In this document: positions 26,449-33,201 of the stretch, in pieces | How positions within the stretch are numbered: the first letter of the stretch is position 1 | Layout of the letters: each line of letters begins with the position of its first letter | DNA from: Prochlorococcus sp. AG-347-K19 | GTDB taxonomy: Bacteria > Cyanobacteriota > Cyanobacteriia > PCC-6307 > Cyanobiaceae | Assembly: GCA_003281335.1 (NCBI GenBank) | Contig: QCCG01000006.1 | Location: 1 to 64,000, forward strand | DNA length: 64,000 nt | Direction: 5' to 3' | The notes under the pieces: generated by a model | What the model was told of the DNA's origin: nothing | What the model saw: the letters and a program-made list of their open reading frames with translations, nothing else | Databases searched by the model: none | Program-made: the position numbers and the translations under genes

Positions 26449-26838
26449 TTAATTCTTAAATCCAGTCAACTTTGATAACTCTTTTAGTGAAAGTACACCT
26501 AAAATTAATTTTCCATTTATTTCCCATGTGGGAAACCCTTTAATTTTTTTATCAATACATAACTGAGTTTGACTGTTTATGCCATCTCTTGCACATTCAA
26601 CCACATTAAGTTCCCTATAAGCTTGCTTACCAAATAATTCACTTTGATTAAGGCAATTAGGACACCAATATGCTGAATATTTAACTACACCATTATCTTT
26701 TAGGTATTTTGCTAACTCGATTGATTCACTAGTGCTTTCTGAGGTGACTATAAGTTCTCTCTGATTATTTAAGTGGGAGCTATTTACAACATTTGGTAAA
26801 GGAAGCAAAACTAATAGTGGTATTAATAGGTGTCTCAT
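26449..26838 (-). CDS. Exported thioredoxin-like protein (CPNC)
   Basis: A 129-residue protein with an N-terminal signal sequence (LLIPLLVLLPLPNVVNS) and a compact thioredoxin-like domain. The active-site motif is CPNC in YWCPNCLNQSELFG. A second cysteine pair (ECARDG, LCIDKKIKGFPTWEINGK) and the cis-proline segment FPTW follow. This layout resembles the thioredoxin-like half of cyanobacterial VKOR-thioredoxin fusions, which promote disulfide formation in the periplasm or lumen; here it is a free protein. Its ATG overlaps the stop of the upstream 50-codon ORF by ATGA, so the two are probably translated together. Confidence 0.8.
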   Translation of the reverse strand: MRHLLIPLLVLLPLPNVVNSSHLNNQRELIVTSESTSESIELAKYLKDNGVVKYSAYWCPNCLNQSELFGKQAYRELNVVECARDGINSQTQLCIDKKIKGFPTWEINGKLILGVLSLKELSKLTGFKN

Positions 26839-26987
26839 TTATTTACTACTTTTCCTCCATATTTTCTTACTACCTTATCAAGCAAAATTCGTATATCTTT
26901 ATTTTTAAGTTTCTCTATTTGCTGAAGATTTTCAAGAAGATCACAGATTTGATCCTGTGTATCTTCATTTAATTCACTTACTGCCAT
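26835..26987 (-). CDS. Short helical protein coupled to the thioredoxin-like gene (50 aa)
   Basis: A 50-codon ORF, MAVSELNEDTQDQICDLLEN at the start, rich in charged and leucine residues, with no membrane segment. It probably forms one or two amphipathic helices. Its stop overlaps the downstream ATG by 4 bp (ATGA), strong evidence that it is translated. Function unknown. Confidence 0.65.
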   Translation of the reverse strand: MAVSELNEDTQDQICDLLENLQQIEKLKNKDIRILLDKVVRKYGGKVVNK

Positions 26988-27076
26988 TTATATTTAGAGT
27001 TTTATAATCCAATTTTAAATCAAAAGTCAATTTACATACTTATTGTATTTATATTTTTTTATTGCTATTTTTTTAA

Positions 27077-27125
27077 AGCGGGCTAAGGTTCATATCTCCA
27101 CGAGGATTTAGTCCGCTGAATTTTT
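27077..27125 (+). ncRNA. GC-rich hairpin with T-tract (terminator or short RNA)
   Basis: AGCGGGCTAA (27077-27086) pairs with TTAGTCCGCT (27108-27117) over 10 pairs including one G-U. The 21-nt loop contains a further short ATCTC/GAGGAT pairing. GAATTTTT follows directly. It is far more GC-rich than its surroundings and lies in a 268-bp gene-free gap (26988-27255). No gene on the plus strand ends near it, so it may terminate a short non-coding RNA. Confidence 0.4.
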
Positions 27126-27242
27126 AAAGATTCAATTTATTTTGAATTCTTCTTTAAGAAATTGATTAGAAATATTTAAAAAATATTTATCACTGTTGAA
27201 TTTCTAAATTCCATTGAAAAGGTTTCTTATATAAACATTAAT

Positions 27243-27253
27243 AGTGTGACACT
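27243..27253. promoter_or_regulatory. Palindromic site AGTG-N3-CACT (site 3)
   Basis: AGTGTGACACT, centre of a 17-bp near-perfect palindrome (27240-27256) with arms AATAGTGT and ACACTATT. It directly follows the RHH gene's stop codon. The same 11-mer occurs at 27635 in that gene's promoter. Confidence 0.55.
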
Positions 27254-27255
27254 AT

Positions 27256-27621
27256 TTATTCAATAATGTTGTTATTTCGCTTCATAACTTTCTTAAAATA
27301 CTTAAACTCAATAAATTCATGCATCATTTTGATATCATCAGATAATACTTTTTTATTAACTGCATATTCGTCCACATTAAGTGAAGAACTATTATTTTCA
27401 GAAAATGTTTCGTGATCGAAAGAAAAGTTTATAGAATCACTATTATTATTCTTATTTTGACCATAAGATTCATTTAACACTCCTCGAGACCTTAACGCTT
27501 CCTCAACCAATAAACCTGTGACTTTTGACTGACTAAACTCATTAGCTGTGCACAATTTTTCAATAATTTCATGTACTTCTTCACTTGGCAAAAAACCAAT
27601 TCTTTTCCTCGGAGAGGGCAT
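27256..27621 (-). CDS. Small ribbon-helix-helix (CopG-like) regulator
   Basis: A 121-residue protein. The N-terminal 45 residues fit a ribbon-helix-helix fold: the beta strand PRKRIGFLP, helix A (SEEVHEIIEKLCTANE) and helix B (SQSKVTGLLVEEALRSRG). The middle is Asn/Ser-rich and the C-terminus charged and helical (MHEFIEFKYFKKVMKRNNN). RHH proteins bind short palindromes as dimers and often repress themselves. Two AGTG-N3-CACT palindromes bracket a TATAAT -10 just upstream, and a third lies just past the stop, so autoregulation is likely. Targets beyond this are unknown. Confidence 0.75.
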   Translation of the reverse strand: MPSPRKRIGFLPSEEVHEIIEKLCTANEFSQSKVTGLLVEEALRSRGVLNESYGQNKNNNSDSINFSFDHETFSENNSSSLNVDEYAVNKKVLSDDIKMMHEFIEFKYFKKVMKRNNNIIE

Positions 27622-27634
27622 AATAAAAAAAATT

Positions 27635-27672
27635 AGTGTGACACTTGCACATTATAAGTGTTGCACTATATT
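27635..27672. promoter_or_regulatory. Divergent promoter with two AGTG-N3-CACT operators
   Basis: AGTGTGACACT at 27635-27645 and AGTGTTGCACT at 27657-27667 have centres 22 bp apart, two helical turns. Between them, on the minus strand, is a perfect -10 TATAAT (27656-27651) for the RHH gene. On the plus strand TTGCAC (27645-27650) and TATATT (27667-27672) with a 16-bp spacer make a promoter for the 27697 ORF. Both promoters overlap both sites. Confidence 0.6.
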
Positions 27673-27696
27673 TGATTTAAGTCAACTAATTTTGCT

Positions 27697-27849
27697 ATGC
27701 ATATTTTATTTTTTCCTGTCGGATTTATGCTTTGGTATCTAGCTTATGAAGCAAAACCTATCATTAATGATGAAGTAACACTTAATTGGGAAGAAAAAAA
27801 TACAATTAAAAGAAATAAACTTTTAAATATAATCAACAAAAGCTTTTAA
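27697..27849 (+). CDS. Short membrane-anchored protein (50 aa), divergent from RHH gene
   Basis: A 50-codon ATG-to-TAA ORF. The N-terminal helix is hydrophobic (HILFFPVGFMLWYLAYEA) and the tail charged (EEKNTIKRNKLLNIINKSF), fitting a single membrane anchor. It is transcribed away from the RHH gene from the shared operator region, so it is the best candidate for co-regulation. A hairpin plus T-tract about 140 bp downstream may end the transcript. No family recognised. Confidence 0.55.
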   Translation: MHILFFPVGFMLWYLAYEAKPIINDEVTLNWEEKNTIKRNKLLNIINKSF

Positions 27850-28025
27850 GATTTACTATTAATCGATTTTGACCATTCCTTGTGCTTATTATCTAGATCT
27901 GAGATTAACTGTTTTTGATAAGTAAATTTGAGTTGATTTTCGTTAAGTGATTTTTTTGTGATAATCATCTCTTTAGAGAAAAAATAAGGAGTGTTAGAAC
28001 TCCTAATTTTTTTTTTGACTTCCAT
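27846..28025 (-). CDS. Possible short basic ORF (59 aa), weak
   Basis: A 59-codon ATG ORF, lysine-rich, convergent with the 27697 ORF (stop codons overlap by 3 bp). A shorter start at 27968 gives 40 residues and avoids the hairpin at 27987-28016. The overlap of the long form with a terminator-like hairpin makes it doubtful. Confidence 0.25.
   Translation of the reverse strand: MEVKKKIRSSNTPYFFSKEMIITKKSLNENQLKFTYQKQLISDLDNKHKEWSKSINSKS
27987..28016 (+). terminator. Intrinsic terminator
   Basis: AGGAGT (27987-27992) and ACTCCT (27999-28004) form a six-pair stem with a 6-nt loop, followed by AA and a run of ten T. It probably ends transcription from the 27697 ORF. Confidence 0.6.
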
Positions 28026-28187
28026 ATAATGAATTTATCTATTTTTTTTATATGACTTAAAAGGTTATAGTCTCAATATTTTTATATTCTTTTTATATTT
28101 CCTTCATATGTGTTTTTAGCACGTTTGTAAAAAATATTAGTTTATTAAATAATAAAGGCTATATTTAAACAAAATATACGTTTTATC

Positions 28188-28361
28188 ATGAATCTAAAGG
28201 AGAGAGGGATTACTGTTGGAGATTTACTAATAATACTAATAATAATTATCACTTCTACAATATTAGTTAAATCATTTAGCAAGGATAAGAAAACAACACT
28301 TATTTATAGTAATCAAGAGCAAGTTTCTTATATGGAAAATTACTATCAAAAATTTATTTGA
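28188..28361 (+). CDS. Prepilin-like short protein (57 aa)
   Basis: A 57-codon ATG-to-TGA ORF. The N-terminus MNLKERGITVGDLLIILIII resembles a type IV prepilin leader: a short basic leader ending in Gly, then a Thr at +2, an acidic residue (Asp rather than Glu) at +5, and a hydrophobic helix running to about residue 28. Only about 28 polar residues follow, far too short for a normal pilin globular domain. It could be a minor pseudopilin-like fragment or an unrelated membrane peptide. The similarity is by eye only. Confidence 0.5.
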   Translation: MNLKERGITVGDLLIILIIIITSTILVKSFSKDKKTTLIYSNQEQVSYMENYYQKFI

Positions 28362-28471
28362 ATAGCTTATATAAATTATTTATAAAACTCTTAATTAATT
28401 GAATTAACTATTAAGTATCTCTTATGTAAATTTCAAGAATTAATAATTATCAAACAATGAGTTTATGTATT

Positions 28472-28648
28472 TTAAATATTTTGATTAAATGATTTAGAAC
28501 TTTCCCATTTCAAGTTATCCTTTAAATCATTGATATCATTTGATATTGAAACTAAATTAACCATTTGAAGAATTTCAGTTTTATTTAGCCTATTAATAAC
28601 AATAAGTTTATTAAGCATTTCCAAAACAGATTTATCATTAATATTCAT
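28472..28648 (-). CDS. Short helical protein (58 aa)
   Basis: A 58-codon ATG-to-TAA ORF, soluble and probably all-helical (VLEMLNKLIVINRLNKTEILQ followed by a charged tail). No membrane segment or cysteine. A stop-to-stop open frame of this length in such AT-rich DNA, with regular Leu/Ile spacing, supports a real gene; no family recognised. Confidence 0.5.
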   Translation of the reverse strand: MNINDKSVLEMLNKLIVINRLNKTEILQMVNLVSISNDINDLKDNLKWESSKSFNQNI

Positions 28649-28832
28649 TATTTGTATAAAAAGCTATGATCCTTTAATTCAAATACTTTATATTATATTT
28701 TTAAAATTTCATTATATTTTTTATCCTAAATATAAAAAATATTTATAAAATCATCAAAAATAAAATTTTTACTTATATGAAAATATCTTAAGCTCAGTTT
28801 CTTAAAAATTCGTTTATGGTAAAAAGAAAAAA

Positions 28833-29003
28833 ATGAAAAAAAACTCCAAGAATGATTACCTTAATAGAGATGAAGTTAATGAAATGATTGAATCAGCTTT
28901 AAGGAGACATAATAGAAGATCTACAATAATATCAAGCGTACTTGGCTGGATTCTAATTGGAGGTTATTCGTTTGGACTTTTTCAAGCAGTTCAAAATGTC
29001 TAA
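28833..29003 (+). CDS. Short C-terminal-anchored membrane protein (56 aa)
   Basis: A 56-codon ATG-to-TAA ORF. It has a charged N-terminal half (NRDEVNEMIESALRRHNRRS) and then one membrane helix (TIISSVLGWILIGGYSFGLF), so the N-terminus probably faces the cytoplasm. No chlorophyll-binding ExxNGR motif, so it is not a high-light-inducible protein. The sequence looks well ordered and coding; no family recognised. Confidence 0.55.
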   Translation: MKKNSKNDYLNRDEVNEMIESALRRHNRRSTIISSVLGWILIGGYSFGLFQAVQNV

Positions 29004-29066
29004 TTAATCTTTTCTTTGAAGCAGAACTTGCTTAATGATAAATTAATATAAGATTAATTATTTTTT

Positions 29067-29288
29067 ATGAGAGAATATATTAAGGCAAATCTTTCAGTGA
29101 TAAGAAAATATTTAAAAAAAAGAAAAAGGTATACATCAAAATTAAATAATGCTTCGATAATGGAAGAATTCAAAGAATGGAGCAAAGATCCATTGCCTGA
29201 GACAGAATCAATATGGACTTTACCTGACTTAACGAGCAATGAAAGACTAGAAAATTTTTGTCGCTCAATTAAGAAGGAAATAAGATAA
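29067..29288 (+). CDS. Short basic hypothetical protein (73 aa)
   Basis: A 73-residue soluble protein with a strongly basic N-terminal part (RKYLKKRKRY) and a Trp/Pro-containing acidic middle (EWSKDPLPETESIWTLPDL). No signal or membrane segment. No family recognised. It converges on the next minus-strand ORF with 4 bp between stops, a spacing that supports both. Confidence 0.55.
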   Translation: MREYIKANLSVIRKYLKKRKRYTSKLNNASIMEEFKEWSKDPLPETESIWTLPDLTSNERLENFCRSIKKEIR

Positions 29289-29292
29289 GTTT

Positions 29293-29451
29293 TTAACTAC
29301 CTAGTTGTATATGATTTACCTTTAGGTAAAAATAACCTGCAAATCCAACTATATTCAAAATTACAACGAAAATCCAAGCTCCAATTGGCTGATTAGAATC
29401 AAATTTTTTTATTTTAACTTTTTCCTTTAGTCTTTCAATATATTTAGCCAT
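29293..29451 (-). CDS. Short single-helix membrane protein (52 aa)
   Basis: A 52-codon ORF, MAKYIERLKEKVKIKKFDSN followed by QPIGAWIFVVILNIVGFAGYF, one membrane helix, and a short tail. The N-terminal basic helix and GAWIF motif look like small thylakoid-type one-helix proteins, but the ExxNGR chlorophyll-binding motif is missing. Convergent with the 29067 gene. Function unknown. Confidence 0.55.
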   Translation of the reverse strand: MAKYIERLKEKVKIKKFDSNQPIGAWIFVVILNIVGFAGYFYLKVNHIQLGS

Positions 29452-29531
29452 AATTAAAAAATATTAAAAAGAATATTTCTAAATTATAGAGAGTTAAATT
29501 TTAAGGAATCTTAAATAAAATAAAATTTCTT

Positions 29532-29657
29532 TTAATTAGAATTTTTATTGTCAATCCTGTTAATGGGATATTTAATTAACTCTTTTTTGAGATTTTTTAA
29601 AAGTTTATTGTGATTCAAAATTGTAAATTTCCTAGTAAAGGAATAATGCCATTTCAT
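29532..29657 (-). CDS. Possible very short ORF (41 aa), weak
   Basis: A 41-codon ATG-to-TAA ORF, basic and Asn/Lys/Leu-rich, ending in a polar tail. It fills part of the gap upstream of the peroxiredoxin gene. Only the open frame and composition support it, and both could arise by chance in AT-rich DNA. Confidence 0.3.
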   Translation of the reverse strand: MKWHYSFTRKFTILNHNKLLKNLKKELIKYPINRIDNKNSN

Positions 29658-29673
29658 TGAATAAAAAAAAAAC

Positions 29674-29729
29674 TTGCTAATTCATTATTAATAAAATTAT
29701 AATACTTAGTACGGTCAAACAGACCATAC
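29674..29729 (+). promoter_or_regulatory. Peroxiredoxin promoter with 21-bp dyad
   Basis: TTGCTA (29674-29679) and a perfect TATAAT (29698-29703) with an 18-bp spacer, followed at the expected transcription start by a dyad: GTAcGGTC (29709-29716) and GACCaTAC (29722-29729) around a 5-nt centre. It could be a repressor operator or a 5'-UTR hairpin. Confidence 0.55.
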
Positions 29730-29755
29730 ATAATTTAAAAAAGGACAAATTTTTC

Positions 29756-30340
29756 ATGAGCTTAAAAGTAGGCCAAGAAGCACCAGACTTTAGTGCTACA
29801 GCAGTATATGATCAAGAGTTTAAGGAGATTACACTTTCAGGTCTAAGAGGTAAATGGGTTGTTCTATTCTTTTACCCACTAGATTTTACATTTGTATGTC
29901 CAACTGAAATCACAGCATTTAGTGATAGATACCAAGATTTCTCGGCACTTAATACGGAAATACTTGGTGTATCAGTTGATAGCAAGCACTGTCATTTGGC
30001 TTGGATACAAACCCCAAGAAATGAAGGTGGTATAGGTGATATTAACTATCCATTAGTTTCTGACTTAAAAAGAGAAATTTGCCAGGCTTACAATGTTCTA
30101 AATGATGATGGGGAGGCTGATAGAGGTTTATTTCTTATCAATCCCGAAGGAGTAGTTATGCATACGACCGTTAACAAGGCTCCTGTAGGTAGAAATGTTG
30201 ATGAAACGCTAAGGATTCTTCAAGGCTATCAATACGTTGCGGCAAACCCCGATGAAGTGTGTCCAGCAAACTGGACCCCCGGGGAGAAAACAATGTTAGA
30301 GGACCCAAAAGGTAGTAAGGAATATTTTTCTGCGCTATAG
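29756..30340 (+). CDS. Typical 2-Cys peroxiredoxin
   Basis: A thiol peroxidase that reduces hydrogen peroxide and alkyl hydroperoxides using thioredoxin. The 194-residue protein has the peroxidatic cysteine C48 in FTFVCPTEI and the resolving cysteine C169 in EVCPANW, which defines the typical 2-Cys class. A C-terminal YF-containing tail (KEYFSAL) may confer sensitivity to over-oxidation. It is a single gene with its own promoter (dyad at 29709-29729) and an intrinsic terminator 70 bp past the stop. A clear RBS-like AAGGA lies ahead of the ATG. Confidence 0.97.
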   Translation: MSLKVGQEAPDFSATAVYDQEFKEITLSGLRGKWVVLFFYPLDFTFVCPTEITAFSDRYQDFSALNTEILGVSVDSKHCHLAWIQTPRNEGGIGDINYPLVSDLKREICQAYNVLNDDGEADRGLFLINPEGVVMHTTVNKAPVGRNVDETLRILQGYQYVAANPDEVCPANWTPGEKTMLEDPKGSKEYFSAL

Positions 30341-30355
30341 GAGAATTAGAAACAC

Positions 30356-31021
30356 TTAAGTAAGTAATGAGTAGTAAATAATTATAAAAAAATAAAAAAT
30401 AAATATATTCAAAAAGGGGATAACATCCCCTTTTTGAGGTTTAGGCACGATCCAATCGCTCAAATTAGTTTTATATGATAAAAAGGACCACGTATAAAAA
30501 GATATTTCTATTGCGACTAGGATAAAAAGATTAATTAAATTTAGGTCATTTAAACCAAAATATCTATAAATATGAAACTGATCATCAACACTAATATTAA
30601 TAATTTGAAGATGCCAAAGATAGAGAGATATCAAAATAAAATTTATCAATATTATTTTTTTTAAAAGAAACCTAGATTTCTTAAAAATTAATAGGATAGA
30701 AATTAAAAATATGAGAAAACATAACTGTGGAATATCCAGTTTTGGGACATTAATTCCTTCAAGAAATAAATTAATTATAAGATCAAAATTTATATATATA
30801 TAATCTGCTATTAAGAAAGAGAGAAATATTAAATTTATTGCTACTAAGAATAATAATCTTTTTCCTTTAATTATTTTTTTACTATGGATTTTATCCTTAG
30901 TAAAACTATAATCTGTATAGTTTTTTAAAGAGTTTATGTACACCAAAGATGGACATATTGCTCCGCTCAAATAGTAAAGGATTAAATAAAAGGAAATATC
31001 ATTAATATTTAGTGAATACAA
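30356..31021 (-). CDS. Multi-helix membrane protein of doubtful integrity
   Basis: A 221-residue ORF with about six predicted membrane helices and no recognised family. The TTG start at 31021 is poor: the same frame stays open upstream to 31105 and encodes a further likely helix (LLVTLSFLLILPFVQ), with only ATA/ATT codons available as starts. Near its 3' end a strong bidirectional hairpin (30411-30435) would terminate its own transcript 55-80 bp before the stop. Composition still looks coding. It may be a decaying gene or use a rare start. Confidence 0.5.
   Translation of the reverse strand: MYSLNINDISFYLILYYLSGAICPSLVYINSLKNYTDYSFTKDKIHSKKIIKGKRLLFLVAINLIFLSFLIADYIYINFDLIINLFLEGINVPKLDIPQLCFLIFLISILLIFKKSRFLLKKIILINFILISLYLWHLQIINISVDDQFHIYRYFGLNDLNLINLFILVAIEISFYTWSFLSYKTNLSDWIVPKPQKGDVIPFLNIFIFYFFIIIYYSLLT
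30411..30435 (+). terminator. Intrinsic terminator of the peroxiredoxin gene
   Basis: A perfect 11-bp stem, AAAAAGGGGAT and ATCCCCTTTTT, with a 3-nt loop (AAC). The 3' arm ends in five T. It lies 70 bp past the peroxiredoxin stop and inside the 3' end of the convergent membrane ORF. The symmetry makes it bidirectional. Confidence 0.85.
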
Positions 31022-31141
31022 ATTAAACCATTGTTTTTGTACAAATGGAAGAATGAGTAAAAATGAAAGTGTAACTAATAACTTTGTTGTATTGTTTTTA
31101 ATTATTCAAGAAAATATTTTTTTTAATTTAAAGCAATTAAA

Positions 31142-32959
31142 TCAAACTTTCAACAATTTAGAAGTTGTTAATTTAAAAACATTTTTATCTATAGTTTCTT
31201 GATTTAAAAGTATATCAACTAATTTATCTAGTAAGACTCTATTTTTTTTCAATATTTTTATTGAATTATTTAATGAAATTTTAGAAATATTTATGATTTC
31301 ATTATCTATTCTAGAACTGGTATTTTCTGCTATGAGAGGCTTTCTTCTAAATAATCCATCTCCTAAATACATTTCATTATTATCAGAATCCATTGAAATT
31401 GGACCAATAATTGAAAATCCAAATTTTGTAACCATTTCCCTTACGATATTTGTCGCATAAGAGATATCATTTATGGAGCATTGCGTAATTTCACCTTCAC
31501 CAAAAACTATCGTTTCGGCTGCTCTTCCAGCTAGAGCAATTTCAATTTTTGAAAATAATAATTTTTTTGAAATCAATCCACTAGAAATTACATCTTCGTC
31601 AGGGCATATTTTTGTATATCCTCCTATAGATCCAGATCTAGGTAAAATCGTAATTTTATCAACTGATTCAATTCCATTTCTCACAGCAGATACAATTGCT
31701 CTACCTACTTCGTTATAAGCAATAATTTTTTTCATATTAGGAGAAGTTATTAATGAGCTTCTCAGTCCTATGGTAATTTTATCAAGAGCATTTTCTATAT
31801 GAAGATCATTGATTAATTTAGATTCGTCTCTTGCACAGTGAATAGCACTCTCGTTCATCAAGTTTGCAAGATCTGCTCCCGAAAATCCGACTGTTCTAGA
31901 AGCCCAATAACCTAAATCGACCTCGCTTGAAAGTGGTTTGGAAAGTGAGTGAACTGAAAGTATTTTTTTTCTTCCATCTAAATCTGGAAGCATTACTTCA
32001 ATTTTCCTATCAAATCTACCTGGTCTTAATAATGCTGCATCCAAAATATCTGGTCTATTTGTTGCTGCTAAAACAATAATCCCAGAATTATCAGCAAAAC
32101 CATCTAATTCAGTTAGAAGCTGATTAAGGGTTTGTTCTCTTTCATCATTTCCACCTCCGATCCCAGACCCTCTTTGCCTGCCAATGGAATCAATTTCATC
32201 AATAAAAATTATACAAGGAGATTTTTCCTTAGCCTTAGAGAACAGATCACGAACTCGGCTTGCTCCAACACCAACAAAAAGTTCTACAAACTCTGAAGCC
32301 GATACTGAGAGAAAAGGTACTCCTGATTCACCAGCAATTGCTTTAGCTAATAATGTTTTTCCTGTCCCTGGTGGGCCTATTAGAAGAACTCCCTTAGGAA
32401 CTTTCGCTCCAAGATTTTCAAATTTCTTTGGTTCTTTCAAAAATGTTATTACCTCTTTTAATTCCTCTGCGGCTTCAGGGACGCCAGCTACATCATCGAA
32501 TCTCGTTTCTACATCATCAATAGTTACAAATTTAGATTGATTTTTGGTAAAACCAAAAGCTCTGGAGGCCAATTTTGATGTACTCCTCAAGATTAAGACT
32601 ATAGCTAATATGAAAATTAGGAAAAGACTTATTGAAGCGAATGAATTAGCGGCTGAGGCTTCTTTTCTACTATTGTTAATAGTTAGATCTACCTTATTTT
32701 CAGTAGCCTTTTCAAGGATTAATTGATCGTTGTAAAGGATAGGTATTTTAAATTTATCTCCATTTTTATACAGAACATCAATTTCTCTCTGCCTTGGATA
32801 GAAAAATATTGATTCTATTTTCCCCGTCTCTATATCTTCTAGAAGATCCGAATAACTTGATTTAGAATCTGAATATGAGAATTTTGATCTAAACACTAAT
32901 CTTTTTAAGTGATTAATAAAGCATATATGCTTATTTAAAAAATTGACGTATATAAACAA
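31142..32959 (-). CDS. FtsH-family AAA+ protein lacking the protease zinc motif
   Basis: 605 residues with FtsH architecture: a short N-terminal region with the family's [14 protein letters not shown] segment, one clear membrane helix (about 107-125), an AAA+ module with Walker A GPPGTGKT (195-202), Walker B IIFIDEID (250-257) and the [23 protein letters not shown], then the M41 domain. The catalytic HEAGH is replaced by NEVGR (416-420): both zinc histidines are gone. ATPase activity is predicted, proteolysis is not. The first membrane helix is also weak or absent. FtsHi proteins of chloroplasts are a known parallel. It may pair with active FtsH subunits encoded elsewhere. Confidence 0.9.
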   Translation of the reverse strand: MFIYVNFLNKHICFINHLKRLVFRSKFSYSDSKSSYSDLLEDIETGKIESIFFYPRQREIDVLYKNGDKFKIPILYNDQLILEKATENKVDLTINNSRKEASAANSFASISLFLIFILAIVLILRSTSKLASRAFGFTKNQSKFVTIDDVETRFDDVAGVPEAAEELKEVITFLKEPKKFENLGAKVPKGVLLIGPPGTGKTLLAKAIAGESGVPFLSVSASEFVELFVGVGASRVRDLFSKAKEKSPCIIFIDEIDSIGRQRGSGIGGGNDEREQTLNQLLTELDGFADNSGIIVLAATNRPDILDAALLRPGRFDRKIEVMLPDLDGRKKILSVHSLSKPLSSEVDLGYWASRTVGFSGADLANLMNESAIHCARDESKLINDLHIENALDKITIGLRSSLITSPNMKKIIAYNEVGRAIVSAVRNGIESVDKITILPRSGSIGGYTKICPDEDVISSGLISKKLLFSKIEIALAGRAAETIVFGEGEITQCSINDISYATNIVREMVTKFGFSIIGPISMDSDNNEMYLGDGLFRRKPLIAENTSSRIDNEIINISKISLNNSIKILKKNRVLLDKLVDILLNQETIDKNVFKLTTSKLLKV

Positions 32960-33027
32960 AATATACTCAAAAGTTTTGGAGATAACCAGTTAAAGGTTAT
33001 ATTATTATATGGAAATAAAGAAACAGA

Positions 33028-33198
33028 ATGGCTGTACCAAAGAAGAAAAAATCAAAGAGCAAAAGGAACCAAAGGTACGCTGTTTGGAAAGGGAAAGCAG
33101 CAATAGCAGCTCAAAAAGCTATATCTTTAGGTAAATCAGTTTTAACTGGGAAAGCTCAAGGATTTGTTTATCCTATTGATGAAGAAGAAGAAGAGTAG
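33028..33198 (+). CDS. rpmF: Ribosomal protein bL32
   Basis: A 56-residue large-subunit protein beginning [20 protein letters not shown], typical of cyanobacterial and plastid bL32, with an acidic tail of five glutamates. It is divergent from the FtsH-like gene (68 bp) and converges on the Ycf20 gene with 3 bp between stops. Confidence 0.95.
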   Translation: MAVPKKKKSKSKRNQRYAVWKGKAAIAAQKAISLGKSVLTGKAQGFVYPIDEEEEE

Positions 33199-33201
33199 CT
33201 T

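Noticed and set aside
27548..27742. 64-codon plus-strand ORF antisense to the RHH gene start
   Set aside because: It overlaps the RHH coding start and both operators, and the 27697 ORF in another frame has a better promoter and N-terminus.
28833..29451. High-light-inducible (Hli) proteins among the short one-helix ORFs
   Set aside because: The chlorophyll-binding ExxNGR motif is not found in either ORF.
31142..32959. Annotation as active FtsH protease
   Set aside because: The HEXXH zinc motif is replaced by NEVGR.
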